Positions 11,092 to 20,466 of a stretch of 64,000 nt of DNA are shown here, in pieces. Both the position numbers and the translations under genes were made by a program. Source of the DNA: Vibrio ostreae (GTDB lineage: Bacteria > Pseudomonadota > Gammaproteobacteria > Enterobacterales > Vibrionaceae); assembly GCF_019226825.1 (NCBI RefSeq), contig NZ_CP076643.1, positions 2,790,001 to 2,854,000 of the forward strand. The letters are read 5' to 3'. The notes beneath the pieces were generated by a model. It worked only from the letters and a program-made list of their open reading frames with translations, was not told the origin of the DNA and made no database searches. Every line of letters starts with the position of its first letter. Positions within the stretch are counted from its first letter, which is position 1.

Positions 11092-11700
11092 CTAATTTGT
11101 CATCGGTGCGTGTTGCGCCAGTTGTATGTCTAGGTAATCGTTAATTAACAGTCGGGCTTGCTCGGCATTGATCCCGGCAGGGTTCAGTGCGCCGCGCAGC
11201 CAGATTCCATCAATCAGAGCCGCGATGCCGTGGGCCACCTGGTTAGCGCGGTGGCGGGGCAGAAGAGAATTCAATTCAATTTTAAGATGTGAGAGCAGAC
11301 GCTTTTCGTTGACACGTTGTAAACGATGTAATTGTTCGTCATGCATCGAATAGGTCCAGAAGGCGAGCCAGGTTTTCACGACCTGACTTTCGGCCTGAAA
11401 GCCTAAGAAGTTGGCATTGACGATGGCATTGATACGCGCCTGATGATCATTTTTCGGCAGTTTGGCCAGTGCCTGAGTTACGGTAATCGAATGTTGGCGC
11501 AATATGGCGCGCATGGTTTCTTCCAGCAGGCCATGTTTGCCACCAAAGTAGTGATTGATGATCCCGGTTGAGACGCCGGCCTCGCGGCTGATCAGTGCGA
11601 TGCTGGCCGCATGTAATCCCACTCGCTCGATGACTGCCATCGTGGCCTGAACCAACTGTGGCTTGCGTATGTCTGGCATTCCTACCTTGGGCATCTGCAC
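11092..11700 (-). CDS. betI: TetR-family choline-responsive repressor BetI
   Basis: 202-aa repressor that blocks the bet operon until choline is present. The N-terminal TetR helix-turn-helix is clear ([20 protein letters not shown], about residues 37-56), and the C-terminal ligand domain contains the BetI-typical [29 protein letters not shown]. It is the first gene of the leftward operon. A palindrome just upstream (11716-11734) probably serves as its own operator, giving autoregulation. Confidence 0.95.
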   Translation of the reverse strand: MQMPKVGMPDIRKPQLVQATMAVIERVGLHAASIALISREAGVSTGIINHYFGGKHGLLEETMRAILRQHSITVTQALAKLPKNDHQARINAIVNANFLGFQAESQVVKTWLAFWTYSMHDEQLHRLQRVNEKRLLSHLKIELNSLLPRHRANQVAHGIAALIDGIWLRGALNPAGINAEQARLLINDYLDIQLAQHAPMTN

Positions 11701-11715
11701 TCCTTATCATTTTTA

Positions 11716-11734
11716 ATTGAACGATTAGTTAAAT
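11716..11734. promoter_or_regulatory. Candidate BetI operator
   Basis: Inverted repeat ATTGAAC-GATTA-GTTAAAT (one mismatch between arms) 16 bp upstream of the betI start. Size and position fit a TetR-family operator. The surrounding 11735-11907 is AT-rich and holds nothing else I can support. Confidence 0.55.
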
Positions 11735-11907
11735 ATAACTTAGCCAAAAAATAATTAGATCTCAAATCAAATTGTTGAGTATTTAGTGTTCTATATGGTG
11801 TGGTTTTATATTTTATTTAAATAAAAACAATCTATTAACCAGTAAATATTTTTTTGATTCGAGGTGGAAAGTTTTGAATTGTATACAAGTGACAAAAAGT
11901 GACAGGC

Positions 11908-11938
11908 AAAAAATCCCCGAGCGGCAAGGCTCAGGGAT
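11908..11938 (-). terminator. Terminator after aminopeptidase P
   Basis: On the − strand a GC-rich stem (TCCCTGAGC ... GCTCGGGGA, one mismatch) is followed by six U residues. It ends transcription of the aminopeptidase gene before the bet promoter. Confidence 0.8.
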
Positions 11939-11958
11939 GAACAGTCGGATGGGACGGG

Positions 11959-13750
11959 TTATGGATGCTGCAGTGGCTGGGTGGCCTGTTGCAGCCAGGC
12001 TTTCACCTCTCCGTCGACTAACGGACTGACTTCCTGCCACACCGTTTGATGATAGTGGTTGAGCCATGTCAGCTCAGGCTTGGTCAGCATGTTGATGTTA
12101 ATCGCGCGCACATCGATCGGGCAGCGGGTCAGCGACTGAAAACCGAGGACGGAAAAATCACCCTGAGTGGCAAATTCGCTGACCAGCTCGAGGTTTTCTA
12201 TCCGGATACCAAAACCGTCAGCTCGGTAGTAACCCGGCTCGTTCGACACCACCATACCGGGGCGCAGTGCGACCGGGTTATGGACTTTGCTGATGCGCTG
12301 TGGCCCCTCGTGGACACTGAGGGAAATGGCCGACACCGTGGCCGGTGCCGTGATCATAATCGTAACCGTGCGCCCACAGGTGCTGACGCGCCAGCGCATC
12401 GAGCTGGTGGCCGCAGGTCCCTTGCGGGAAGCGTGCTGTCGCCAGAGCAATGTGGCCTTTCAGGACTAGGGTGAACTGCTGTTTCATCTCGTCACTGACT
12501 TCGCCGATGGCGATGGTACGGGTGATGTCTGTGGTGCCGTCACTGTACTGGCCGCCTGAATCGACCAGATAGAGGCTGTTCATGCTCAGCTGACCCGGCT
12601 GTGGCTGGTTGATGTGATTGTAGTGACACATGGCGGCATTACTGCCAGCCGCGGAGATGGTATCAAAACTCAAATCGGCCAGGCTCGGATCGAGTTCGCG
12701 CAAGGCTTGCAGTTTATCGGCCAGTGCCGCTTCATCATGCAGACGTCCGGCGGCGACTTCGCTGTCGAGCCAGGCGAGAAATTTCGCCATCGCCGCGCCA
12801 TCCCGGATATGGCACGCTTTCATACCGGCCACTTCCGTGGCGTTCTTGGCCGCTTTAGGCAGCAGACAAGGGTCGGCGTCACTGACTAGCTCAGCACCCG
12901 CGTTTTGCAGGGTGAGGGTAAACCAGGCATTGCTGGTGGCGGGATCCACCAACACGCGGCGTCCGCTCAGGGCTGCGAGCTGCTCGGGCAGAGCTTCAGG
13001 TGGATGGACACGAACCCCCAGACCGACGTGTTCGGCAAAACCTTGTGCCAGACGAGCCGGGTCGAGGAAGAAATCAACGCTGGCATCAGCATGGATGATG
13101 GCGTGTGACAGCAGAACCGGCAGGCGGGACACGTCCAGGCCACGAATATTCAGCAACCAGCAGATGGAATCAAGTTCGGTTAAAATGGCGCTATCTACAG
13201 TCTTTTTACGCAGAATTTCGGCGATTGTGTGGCGTTTTTCGCTGCTGGATGTGCCGACCAGTTCGTTGCCCATCAGGCGCATCGCAGAGACCAGAGGCTG
13301 CGGACGGTCATGCCACAGCTGATCAATCGCGTTGTGGTCATTGGCAATAAGCTGCAGTTCGCTGCCCAGTGTGGTTTGTGCCGCTGTCAGCCAGCTGGCG
13401 CGGTGCATACGCGGGTCATAACCGATTTTACTGCCTGTCGGCAGGCTCTGTTTCAGCCAGGCCAGGTAGGGCTCTTCAATCAGGTGACGGTATTCAAACC
13501 ACTGCGCCGGAACCTGTTTGCGTACCTGAACGGTGTAGCGGCCATCGACGAAAATCGCCGCTTTGTCCCGGGTGATCACGGCGGCACCTGCCGAGCCGGT
13601 AAAACCGGTCAGCCAGTGCAGGCGTTCATTGTGGGCCGGCACATATTCGCCGAGGTATTCATCTTCGTGAGGGACGATCAGAGCGTCCAGACCCTGCTGG
13701 GTCAGCCAGTCACGCAGGGCGGTGACGCGTTGGGAAATAGAATCGGGCAT
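11959..13750 (-). pseudogene. Aminopeptidase P family protein (M24B), frameshifted
   Basis: Metallopeptidase that removes an N-terminal residue preceding proline. It is the long three-domain form: repaired length is 596 aa against 441 for E. coli PepP. Metal ligands of the pita-bread domain are visible as DGTTDITRT, HGTGHGVGH, NEPGYY and GIRIENL. The frame breaks after GHF: the − strand has TTTCCCTCAG where TTC-CTC-AGT is needed, one extra C at the GGG of 12321-12323. Reading on in the other frame gives LSVHEGPQRISKVHNP and a normal C-terminus. Whether it is a sequencing error or a true null is open. Confidence 0.85.
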
Positions 13751-13906
13751 CTGTGATTATCCTTATTAACATCCTTACTTATGGTGCATGGATTGCACGT
13801 CCGGGACGGAGCGAAATAAGCTACTCCTTTTATTATGACTGTGCAAATGTACGCCATGCGGGGTGTTGAATGATTTATCAGCCGGGTGACTGACTTTTCT
13901 AGCGCT

Positions 13907-14857
13907 TTACTGACTTTGGCGCAGGTGCAACGTTTTACTGTAAATGATCTGGCGCAGCCAGCTCAGCGCCGGGTCGTTATCACGGTCGCGGTGCCAGAAT
14001 AAAGTATACGCCATCGGCGGGAATTCGAGCGGCAGGGGCAGTACGGCCAGCCCCATCTGCTGTGCCACCAACTGGGTAAAATGGCTTGGCGCAGTGAAGA
14101 CAAAGTCGGTGTAGGTGCACAGACTGGCGGCGCTGTTAAAGTCCGGCACAGTTATGGCAATGTCACGTTCCAGCCCCTGATCGGCGAGGCGGTAGTCGAG
14201 CAGCCAGCGATCATTGCCGTCACAGCGCACCTGAACATGACGCAGCGCCAGATATTGCTGCAGATTCCACGGCTGCTGCAGCACCGGATGGTCACGGCGT
14301 ACCACACACATCTGGCTGTCGCGATAAATTTCCTGCTCGCAGATATCGCTCGGCGGCAACATGGTCAGACGGGCATCATTAATATCGATGTCTTTGCCGG
14401 TCAGGCCCAAATCCAGTTCACCCAGTTGCAGTTTTTTAAAGGTCTGCTCGCTCCAGGTGTGAGTACTGATATTGATGTTCGGTCCCTGATTGAAAATGGC
14501 CGGTAAAAAGTGGGGCAGAATCAGTGAGTAGACACTCTCTACGGCGGCAATGTGAAAGCGGTATTCGCTCGATTTAGGGCAGAACTGCTCCGGCTGGGTG
14601 ATCAGTTCGAGCTGATTAACCAGAATATCCAGCTTGGGCTGCAGAAACACCACTTTTGGTGTCGGTTTGAGACCGTGTGAGGTGCGTACGAAAAGAGGGT
14701 CGTTGAACTGCTCGCGCAGTTTAGCCAGTGATTTGCTGACCGCTGACTGGCTCAGGCATAACCGGTGGGCAGCACGGGTGACATTGAGTTCTTCACTGAG
14801 CACTTTCAGGCACACCAGCAGGTTGAGATCGATGCGGGCTAGCTTTTCAATCTTCAT
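13907..14857 (-). CDS. LysR-family transcriptional regulator
   Basis: 316-aa regulator. The N-terminal winged helix is typical of LysR proteins (LNVTRAAHRLCLSQSAVSKSLAKLREQFNDPLFVR, about residues 25-58), followed by a substrate-binding fold from about residue 95. The effector is unknown. It is divergent from an MFS exporter across a 108-bp gap, the usual layout for a LysR protein that controls its neighbour, so regulation of that exporter is a reasonable inference. Codon usage and composition look like the neighbours. Confidence 0.88.
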   Translation of the reverse strand: MKIEKLARIDLNLLVCLKVLSEELNVTRAAHRLCLSQSAVSKSLAKLREQFNDPLFVRTSHGLKPTPKVVFLQPKLDILVNQLELITQPEQFCPKSSEYRFHIAAVESVYSLILPHFLPAIFNQGPNINISTHTWSEQTFKKLQLGELDLGLTGKDIDINDARLTMLPPSDICEQEIYRDSQMCVVRRDHPVLQQPWNLQQYLALRHVQVRCDGNDRWLLDYRLADQGLERDIAITVPDFNSAASLCTYTDFVFTAPSHFTQLVAQQMGLAVLPLPLEFPPMAYTLFWHRDRDNDPALSWLRQIIYSKTLHLRQSQ

Positions 14858-14965
14858 CTGATTTTCCTAAATGGAATAATAGGGATGATTATAAGCCATT
14901 TTTACTCATATCATGCCTGGTTTATAGTCCACGGCGAGATCTTAATCACTGAAGTTGGAGTAAAC

Positions 14966-16165
14966 GTGAGCGTGACGCAATCTGTTGGTCCCGGCAAACT
15001 ACAAATGGTGCTGCTGACCCTGCTGGTTCTTTTCAGCCCTTTGGCCATTGATATTTATCTGCCCGCCTTGCCGCAGATTTCGCAGACGTTTCACGTGGAA
15101 CACGCTCTGGCCCAGGATACGATCACCTGGTTTCTGTTTGCTATGGGAATCGGCCAGTTGTTTGCCGGACCGTTAGCAGACAAACTCGGTCGTCGAACTG
15201 TTGCATTAGGAGGGATAGGTATCTACGCGTTGAGCGCTTTATTGGCGTGGAGTGCTCAAAACATCGAGTGGATGCTGACTGCCCGTCTGCTACAAGGCTT
15301 AGGTGCATGTGCAACATCGGTAGCAGCCTTTGCAACAGTTCGCGATATTTTCGGTCCGCATCGCAGCGGTAAAATGATCAGCTACCTCAACGGGGCGATC
15401 TGCTTTATTCCGGCCCTGGCGCCGATTCTCGGCAGCTGGCTGACCCAGCAGTTTGGCTGGCGCAGTAATTTCAGCTTTATGGCTGCTTTTGCGGTTGTAG
15501 TCGGGCTGCTGATGCTGGTCACCATGCGCGAAACCAACCCGACTACCGACAAACAGGCGGTGTTTAAACTGAGCCGCTACTGGTCGGTGATTAAAACCCC
15601 GTCTTTCCTGTTTCATGCCAGCTTGTGTCTGTTAGCAATGGCCGTCATTCTGGCGTATGTCACCTCTGCTCCTGTGGTGCTGATGACCAACCAGGGGCTG
15701 GATATGAACCAGTTCACCTTCTGGTTCGGCATCAACGCGGTCATCAATATTATCGCTTGTCTGACGGCGCCGCGCATTATGGACCGCTTTGGTACTCATA
15801 CAACGCTGGTGATGGGCATTACGGCTCTGCTGGTGGCCGGTGTGAGCATGTTGCTGCTGGCTCAGGTGGCGACTCCATTCGCGTTCATGCTGCCAATTTT
15901 TATCTCTTCGATGGGGTTTGCCTGGGTGCTGGGGGCGGCGGCCGGCAAAGCACTGGCGCCGTTTGGTGATAAGGCCGGTACCGCGGCCGCTTTGTTAGGT
16001 TTGTTCCAAATGAGTGGCTCAGGTCTGGTGGTCGGTCTGTTGCAGCGGTTAGACTTGCAGCCGCAGATGCTGATTGGATTACATATGTGGCTGATCGCGC
16101 CAGCGTTGTTGGTTCTGTTTTCGAAAGCCGGGCGCGCCTGGCATCAGTGGGCACTGGACTCTTAG
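14966..16165 (+). CDS. Bcr/CflA-type MFS drug exporter
   Basis: 399-aa inner-membrane transporter with about 12 hydrophobic segments. The start motif LLVLFSPLAIDIYLPALPQI is the signature of the Bcr/CflA drug:H+ antiporter branch, and the MFS loop GPLADKLGRRTVALGG follows transmembrane segment 2. GTG 14966 is chosen over the upstream ATG at 14885 because GGAG lies five bases before it and the extra residues are not membrane-like. It is divergent from the LysR gene. The substrate cannot be read from the sequence. Confidence 0.88.
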   Translation: MSVTQSVGPGKLQMVLLTLLVLFSPLAIDIYLPALPQISQTFHVEHALAQDTITWFLFAMGIGQLFAGPLADKLGRRTVALGGIGIYALSALLAWSAQNIEWMLTARLLQGLGACATSVAAFATVRDIFGPHRSGKMISYLNGAICFIPALAPILGSWLTQQFGWRSNFSFMAAFAVVVGLLMLVTMRETNPTTDKQAVFKLSRYWSVIKTPSFLFHASLCLLAMAVILAYVTSAPVVLMTNQGLDMNQFTFWFGINAVINIIACLTAPRIMDRFGTHTTLVMGITALLVAGVSMLLLAQVATPFAFMLPIFISSMGFAWVLGAAAGKALAPFGDKAGTAAALLGLFQMSGSGLVVGLLQRLDLQPQMLIGLHMWLIAPALLVLFSKAGRAWHQWALDS

Positions 16166-16284
16166 CTTCAGTTGCAGTGTTCGCTTGGGTAAATTCACCC
16201 TAAGGGCTATTTTCTAAACGACACAACGCGTGTATATTGTAGTTTCTTTCGTTCTTTAGAATAACTCTTTGGAATCTCTATACG

Positions 16285-16566
16285 ATGTCTATGACGACCT
16301 ACGAAATGGCTCGCATCTGGGAGCAGCTTGATGATTCACCAGAAAAAGTCATGTTTGGTAAATTGCTTGCGGAGTTGGGCAATCAAAGTAGCGAGCGCAT
16401 TCGCAGCGCCGCGAAGCAAGTTCCGCTACCGGTACTGCGTGATCTGGTTTACCAGTTTCAGCAAGTGATCGATTCGCGCAAGCATGAACAGGTTGATCTG
16501 CTGGCAAAAGAGCTGGCTAAACAGGGCATCTCCGCTGACGAGTTGCTCAGCTACCTGAACAAGTAA
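16285..16566 (+). CDS. Small conserved helical protein, function unknown
   Basis: 93 residues, acidic at the start and rich in predicted helix (IWEQLDDSPEKVMFGKLLAELGNQ, VLRDLVYQFQQVIDSRKHEQVDLLAKELAKQG). No signal peptide, membrane segment or cysteine cluster. I do not recognise a named family. It has its own promoter-sized upstream gap of 119 bp and its own terminator at 16611, so it is probably expressed alone. An alternative start two codons later (ATG 16291) is equally possible. Confidence 0.75.
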   Translation: MSMTTYEMARIWEQLDDSPEKVMFGKLLAELGNQSSERIRSAAKQVPLPVLRDLVYQFQQVIDSRKHEQVDLLAKELAKQGISADELLSYLNK

Positions 16567-16610
16567 GCGCTCTCGGGACTCTGCGGGTCCGCAATAGCGC
16601 TGAAATGATA

Positions 16611-16636
16611 AGCCCGGGCATTGCTCCGGGCTTTTT
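16611..16636 (+). terminator. Rho-independent terminator
   Basis: AGCCCGG / CCGGGCT stem with a short loop and five U residues, 45 bases after the stop of the small helical protein. Confidence 0.85.
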
Positions 16637-16746
16637 GCATTCTCGCTGGCAACTGGCAACTGGCATGCTAGCTGAGCAGCGGCATTGTGGCGGGTAGGTC
16701 TTGCCTGGCGTACATCCTGCCAGTGTATGTGGTTGGTTTTGCTGCT

Positions 16747-17211
16747 TCAGGGATTGACGTTGCGGTTGATCGGGTTCTGCAGTGAAATCAGAGTTTCGGT
16801 TGACTGCACTTCGTCAATCGCCTGCAGTTTATCGATCAGGACATACTGCAGCTCTTCAATCGATCGGCACATCAGTTTGACGAAAATATTGTACGCCCCG
16901 GTGGTGTAATAGGCTTCGACCACTTCATCCAGTGCATTGAGCTTGGCCAGCGCCGAGTGGTAATCGCGCGCGGCATTCAGGTTGATACCAATAAAGCAGC
17001 ATACGTCGTAACCGAGCTTTTTGGTGTTGACCACCACTTCGGTGCCCTGAATGATGTCGGCGGCTTTCATCTTTTCTATCCGTACATGGATAGTGGCCGG
17101 ACTGACATTAAATTGTTTCGCCATCTCCGCGTAGGGAGTGCGTGCGTCATCCATCAAAATCTTCAGAATCGCACGATCCAATTCATCCAGTTTGGTTGAT
17201 GCTAGTTGCAT
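16747..17211 (-). CDS. asnC: Lrp/AsnC-family regulator AsnC
   Basis: 154-aa feast/famine regulator. The helix-turn-helix is at about residues 20-45 (TPYAEMAKQFNVSPATIHVRIEKMK), followed by the RAM ligand-binding domain. Length and sequence (LDELDRAILKILMDDARTPYAEMAKQ, YYTTGAYNIFVKLM) agree with E. coli AsnC, the asparagine-responsive activator of asnA. No asnA gene is adjacent here. A palindrome upstream (17266-17286) is a likely autoregulatory site. It is divergent from rsmJ. Confidence 0.9.
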   Translation of the reverse strand: MQLASTKLDELDRAILKILMDDARTPYAEMAKQFNVSPATIHVRIEKMKAADIIQGTEVVVNTKKLGYDVCCFIGINLNAARDYHSALAKLNALDEVVEAYYTTGAYNIFVKLMCRSIEELQYVLIDKLQAIDEVQSTETLISLQNPINRNVNP

Positions 17212-17265
17212 ATAAAATCCTGGCGGTTGTTCAACGGTTGAGTGTTACCCTGGCTGAGGAGAGCA

Positions 17266-17286
17266 GATATCATCCTGAGTGATATC
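17266..17286. promoter_or_regulatory. Palindrome upstream of asnC, candidate AsnC operator
   Basis: Perfect 7-bp arms GATATCA and TGATATC separated by 7 bp, centred 65 bp upstream of the asnC start. AsnC/Lrp proteins bind imperfect AT-rich palindromes and usually autoregulate; assignment to AsnC is inference. Confidence 0.45.
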
Positions 17287-17439
17287 ATTAATTGCTGATT
17301 GTGCCAAGTGGTGTCGCGGCCTGAGATGTTTTTTCGCGCTCTGTCCGGCACTTCCGGGCCCTGCAGAACCTTTAGCCGCGCCGGACAAAATCGGCTAAAC
17401 TGGCGCCCAATCTAACTTTCTCTTTGCTGGAGTAACACC

Positions 17440-18222
17440 TTGCAGCTACAACTGATTTGTGAAGCCCCGCACCGTGCCCTGCAATTGCAGCATATCGCGC
17501 AGCGCTGGCAGTTGACCCACGATGCCAGCAGTGCGTTTGCGCTGGTTCTGACCGAAGAGCGTCTTGAACTGCGTAAAACTGATGAAGCGAAACTGGGCGC
17601 GATTTACGTCGACTGGGTGAGTGGTGCGGTGGCGCACCGGCGTAAATTCGGCGGTGGTAAAGGGCAGGCGATTGCCAAAGCGGCCGGGCTGAACAAAGGC
17701 GTAACTCCGACAGTGCTGGATGGAACCGCCGGGTTAGGCCGCGATGCCTTTGTGTTGGCCTCGCTGGGCTGTAAGGTGCAGATGGTGGAGCGTCATCCGG
17801 TGGTGGCGGCGCTGCTCGATGATGGTCTGGCCCGCGCCCGAGAGGATGCGGAGATCGGTCCTTGGGTCTCAGAGCGGGTCAGTCTGCTGCATGCTTCCAG
17901 CCATGACGCGCTCGATAAACTGGCTGATGATGCCAGCTTCCAGCGTCCGGATGTGGTCTATCTTGACCCTATGTATCCCCATCCGGAGAACAAGAAAAAA
18001 TCGGCTCTGGTCAAGAAAGAGATGCGTGTGTTCCAGTCTCTGGTGGGCGCCGACCATGATGCCGATGGCTTGCTGGCACCGGCGTTGCAATTGGCGACTA
18101 AGCGGGTGGTGGTCAAGCGCCCGGATTATGCCGATTGGCTGGCCGGGCAGAAACCGAGTATGGCGATTGAAACCAAGAAAAACCGCTTTGATGTGTACGT
18201 CCTGGCGGCGATGGGTGAGTGA
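17440..18222 (+). CDS. rsmJ: 16S rRNA (guanine-1516-N2)-methyltransferase RsmJ
   Basis: SAM-dependent enzyme that methylates G1516 of 16S rRNA in the small subunit. The protein has the RsmJ basic stretch [19 protein letters not shown] motif I as [19 protein letters not shown] (about residues 92-110) and catalytic motif [23 protein letters not shown]. The TTG start at 17440 has GGAG eight bases upstream and leaves the N-terminus aligned with the family. Length is 260 aa (E. coli 250). It is divergent from asnC. Confidence 0.94.
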   Translation: MQLQLICEAPHRALQLQHIAQRWQLTHDASSAFALVLTEERLELRKTDEAKLGAIYVDWVSGAVAHRRKFGGGKGQAIAKAAGLNKGVTPTVLDGTAGLGRDAFVLASLGCKVQMVERHPVVAALLDDGLARAREDAEIGPWVSERVSLLHASSHDALDKLADDASFQRPDVVYLDPMYPHPENKKKSALVKKEMRVFQSLVGADHDADGLLAPALQLATKRVVVKRPDYADWLAGQKPSMAIETKKNRFDVYVLAAMGE

Positions 18223-18394
18223 GCGGATGAGTCTGTTGGCTTGCGGTCTGTAGTCTCTCGCTACCCTGGCCTTGCTCGGTATTGATTCACCCGCGGCAGT
18301 GATTAGCATTCTTCACAATCAGAGCTTGCGTTTGGTCGCGCCCGGCGTTATATCTAACTAAGAATTATTCTTATTCTTACCGGAGCGTCACCTT

Positions 18395-18823
18395 ATGGCC
18401 ACACGTCTGTGCAAATTAAATCGTCGCGATATTGCCGCCTCGCTGGATGACATTCAGGCGATGGTGGCACAGCCTGGTTACATGTGCCGTTCTTGTGCCC
18501 GTTCCTGTGCGGATAAGTCGGCGTTGTGCAAACCCCAGGCGCTGGCCAAGCAGCACACTCAGCAGAAGTCACTGCTGCCGGTGGCTAATGTCGACAGTAA
18601 ATCAGCCAAAGCGGCCAATAAGGTGGCGTTAAAGCTGGCGAAGAAGACGCTCAAAAAGCAGAAAAAGTATCAAAAGAAGCTGGAAAAAGTGCTTAAAAAG
18701 CAGCGTAAACTGATGCGCAAGCAGCAGGCATTGCAGTCTAAATTCAGTGTACTGCAGGAGGCGGGATCCGATCTGAACGTCACTCCGGTGCTCGATACAG
18801 GTTTCAGTGCGCAGATGCATTAA
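18395..18823 (+). CDS. Cys-rich/Lys-rich protein, function unknown
   Basis: 142 residues with an unusual layout. Residues 30-46 hold a tight cysteine cluster (CRSCARSCADKSALC), which could bind metal or a cluster. Residues 68-105 are an almost pure Lys/Leu/Gln helix (KKTLKKQKKYQKKLEKVLKKQRKLMRKQQ), probably a basic coiled coil. There is no signal peptide. The promoter region holds a perfect 13-bp palindrome AAGAATTATTCTT (18360-18372). I do not recognise the family. Ferritin lies 2 kb away, which hints at but does not show an iron connection. Confidence 0.75.
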   Translation: MATRLCKLNRRDIAASLDDIQAMVAQPGYMCRSCARSCADKSALCKPQALAKQHTQQKSLLPVANVDSKSAKAANKVALKLAKKTLKKQKKYQKKLEKVLKKQRKLMRKQQALQSKFSVLQEAGSDLNVTPVLDTGFSAQMH

Positions 18824-18843
18824 TTGTCTGTCTCACAACCAAT

Positions 18844-18877
18844 AAAAAGGCCCACTACCTCGGCAGTGGGCCTTTTT
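18844..18877. terminator. Bidirectional terminator
   Basis: AAAAAGGCCCACT / AGTGGGCCTTTTT perfect stem with an 8-base loop. It serves both the Cys/Lys-rich gene and the convergent DMT transporter. Confidence 0.9.
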
Positions 18878-18935
18878 GTTGCTCCCGGCCAGCGAGTCAT
18901 GGGCGGACACGTTGGGCATGCAGCAAAGCTGCGCC

Positions 18936-19820
18936 TTAACGGCTGGCGCGCTGGTAGCTGAGTTCGGCGCGACGTTTGACCCAGGTTTCATTGACCCACA
19001 GCGACAGCAGAATGATGGCACCGCCAATCAACAGACGCGGCAGATCGACATCCCGGTTCCAGATCAGAATATTGACCAACAGGCCGGCTGGCACCAAGGC
19101 ATTGTTCATAATTGCCAGCGCGCCGGCATTGACCAGACAGGCGCCGCGGTTCCAGGCAAAATAACCGAAACCGGAAGCAATCACGCCAAGGTAAAGCAGG
19201 ATGCCCCACTGCAGATGGGTGGTCGGCAGTCGTTCCGGATTACCGAGTAGCAGGAAGGCCACACTGGCGACCACTAACGCGCCGAGGTAGAAGTAACCGA
19301 AAATGGTGCGTTGTGGCAGCTCTACCTGTTCTTTTTCCATCACATATTTGTACAGCACCTGGCCGATGGCAAAGCAGATGTTCGAGCCCTGAACCACCAT
19401 GAAGCCGAGGAAAAAGTTTTCATTCACTCCGGCAAATTTGATCACTGCCGCGCCGGCTACCGCAATCGCAGCCGTCACCAGATACCAAGGTGAAAAGCGC
19501 CCTTTGAGCAAATCATAAATCAGGGTGACATAAATCGGTGTGAAAACGGTAAACAGTAGCACTTCCGGTACCGAAAGCAGCTCGAATGACGGGTAGTAGA
19601 AGCAGTACATCAGACCGAGCTGAAAACCACCGGCTGCCATCAGTTTCAGCGCCAGTTTGCCCGGCACCTGCTTGAATTTGAGGAAAGGTAGAAAGACGAC
19701 ACTGGCCAGTGCAATCCGGATCCAGACCGAAAACCAGGCATCGACCTGACCAGCCAGATAGACGCCAATCAGGCTGAACGAAAAGGCCCAAAGAAGGGTC
19801 ACTGCAGACAAATAAATCAT
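18936..19820 (-). CDS. EamA-family (DMT) transporter
   Basis: 294-aa inner-membrane protein with about ten hydrophobic segments in two EamA repeats, for example AVTLLWAFSFSLIGVYLAG at the start and LLYLGVIASGFGYFAWNRGACLVNA in the second half. The family exports metabolites such as amino acids; the substrate cannot be told from sequence. WNRG and PEVLLFTVFTPIYVTLI are typical of the RarD/YdcZ-like branch. It stands alone between a bidirectional terminator and uspA, which is read in the same direction. Confidence 0.85.
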   Translation of the reverse strand: MIYLSAVTLLWAFSFSLIGVYLAGQVDAWFSVWIRIALASVVFLPFLKFKQVPGKLALKLMAAGGFQLGLMYCFYYPSFELLSVPEVLLFTVFTPIYVTLIYDLLKGRFSPWYLVTAAIAVAGAAVIKFAGVNENFFLGFMVVQGSNICFAIGQVLYKYVMEKEQVELPQRTIFGYFYLGALVVASVAFLLLGNPERLPTTHLQWGILLYLGVIASGFGYFAWNRGACLVNAGALAIMNNALVPAGLLVNILIWNRDVDLPRLLIGGAIILLSLWVNETWVKRRAELSYQRASR

Positions 19821-19877
19821 GATTAAAACGTTTCAATCGAAAAAGTGCCTGCAGTGTAACTGAGTTTTAAATCAGCG

Positions 19878-20303
19878 TCAGTCTTTGAGTGGCACTACCA
19901 GCAGGTCGACAGGTGAGCAATTAATAAGCTGACGGGTCGAGGAGAGCAGTTTACTCCAGAAATCCTGATGATGGCCGCACACCACCAGGTCAATCTGGAA
20001 CTCTTTGATGGTATCGCACAGTTCGTTGTTGAGGTCACCGCTGCCGACCAGGGTATGTTTGATCGGGAAATTAGCGTACTGAGCCAGTTCCTGCAGTTGC
20101 TTTTGCGATGTTTCCATCGAGTGATGCTGGGTTTCCGCCAGATTGATGTCAATCAGGCCGGTGTAAAGTTCGGCGTAATTGACGTCGATATGAACAAAAG
20201 AGATCTCAGCATTGAGAGGCGTGGCCAGTGCAACTGCTTTGTCGATCAGGTGTTTGCTGTCTTCTGAAAGATCGATAGCAACTAAAATGTGTTGATAGCT
20301 CAT
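19878..20303 (-). CDS. uspA: Universal stress protein UspA
   Basis: 141-aa cytosolic stress protein of the UspA type. It begins with the conserved strand ILVAIDLSEDS and contains AEISFVHIDVNY and a C-terminal half ending DLVVCGHHQDFWSKLLSSTRQLINCSPVDLLVVPL. The ATP-binding glycine pattern G-x2-G-x9-G(S/T) is not evident (GHHQDFWS instead), so like E. coli UspA it probably does not bind ATP. It is divergent from ferritin, with uspB nearby on the other strand. Confidence 0.92.
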   Translation of the reverse strand: MSYQHILVAIDLSEDSKHLIDKAVALATPLNAEISFVHIDVNYAELYTGLIDINLAETQHHSMETSQKQLQELAQYANFPIKHTLVGSGDLNNELCDTIKEFQIDLVVCGHHQDFWSKLLSSTRQLINCSPVDLLVVPLKD

Positions 20304-20466
20304 AATGCTCGCTCCTAGTCAGTAATCCACTACAGATTAGCACCTCGGCGCGAAATTTTTTGCCATCCGGATCAAATATCCTTCGCCATTGGTGCAGGTC
20401 GCCTCACAATAGCGATTGAACATGTTATAGTCAGCTCAGTGATTTATAACGTATTAGGAGCGTCCG

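Noticed and set aside
15087..15102. parS-like CGTTTCACGTGGAACA inside the MFS exporter gene
   Set aside because: Two mismatches to the consensus, one of which breaks the palindrome, and it lies in conserved coding sequence.
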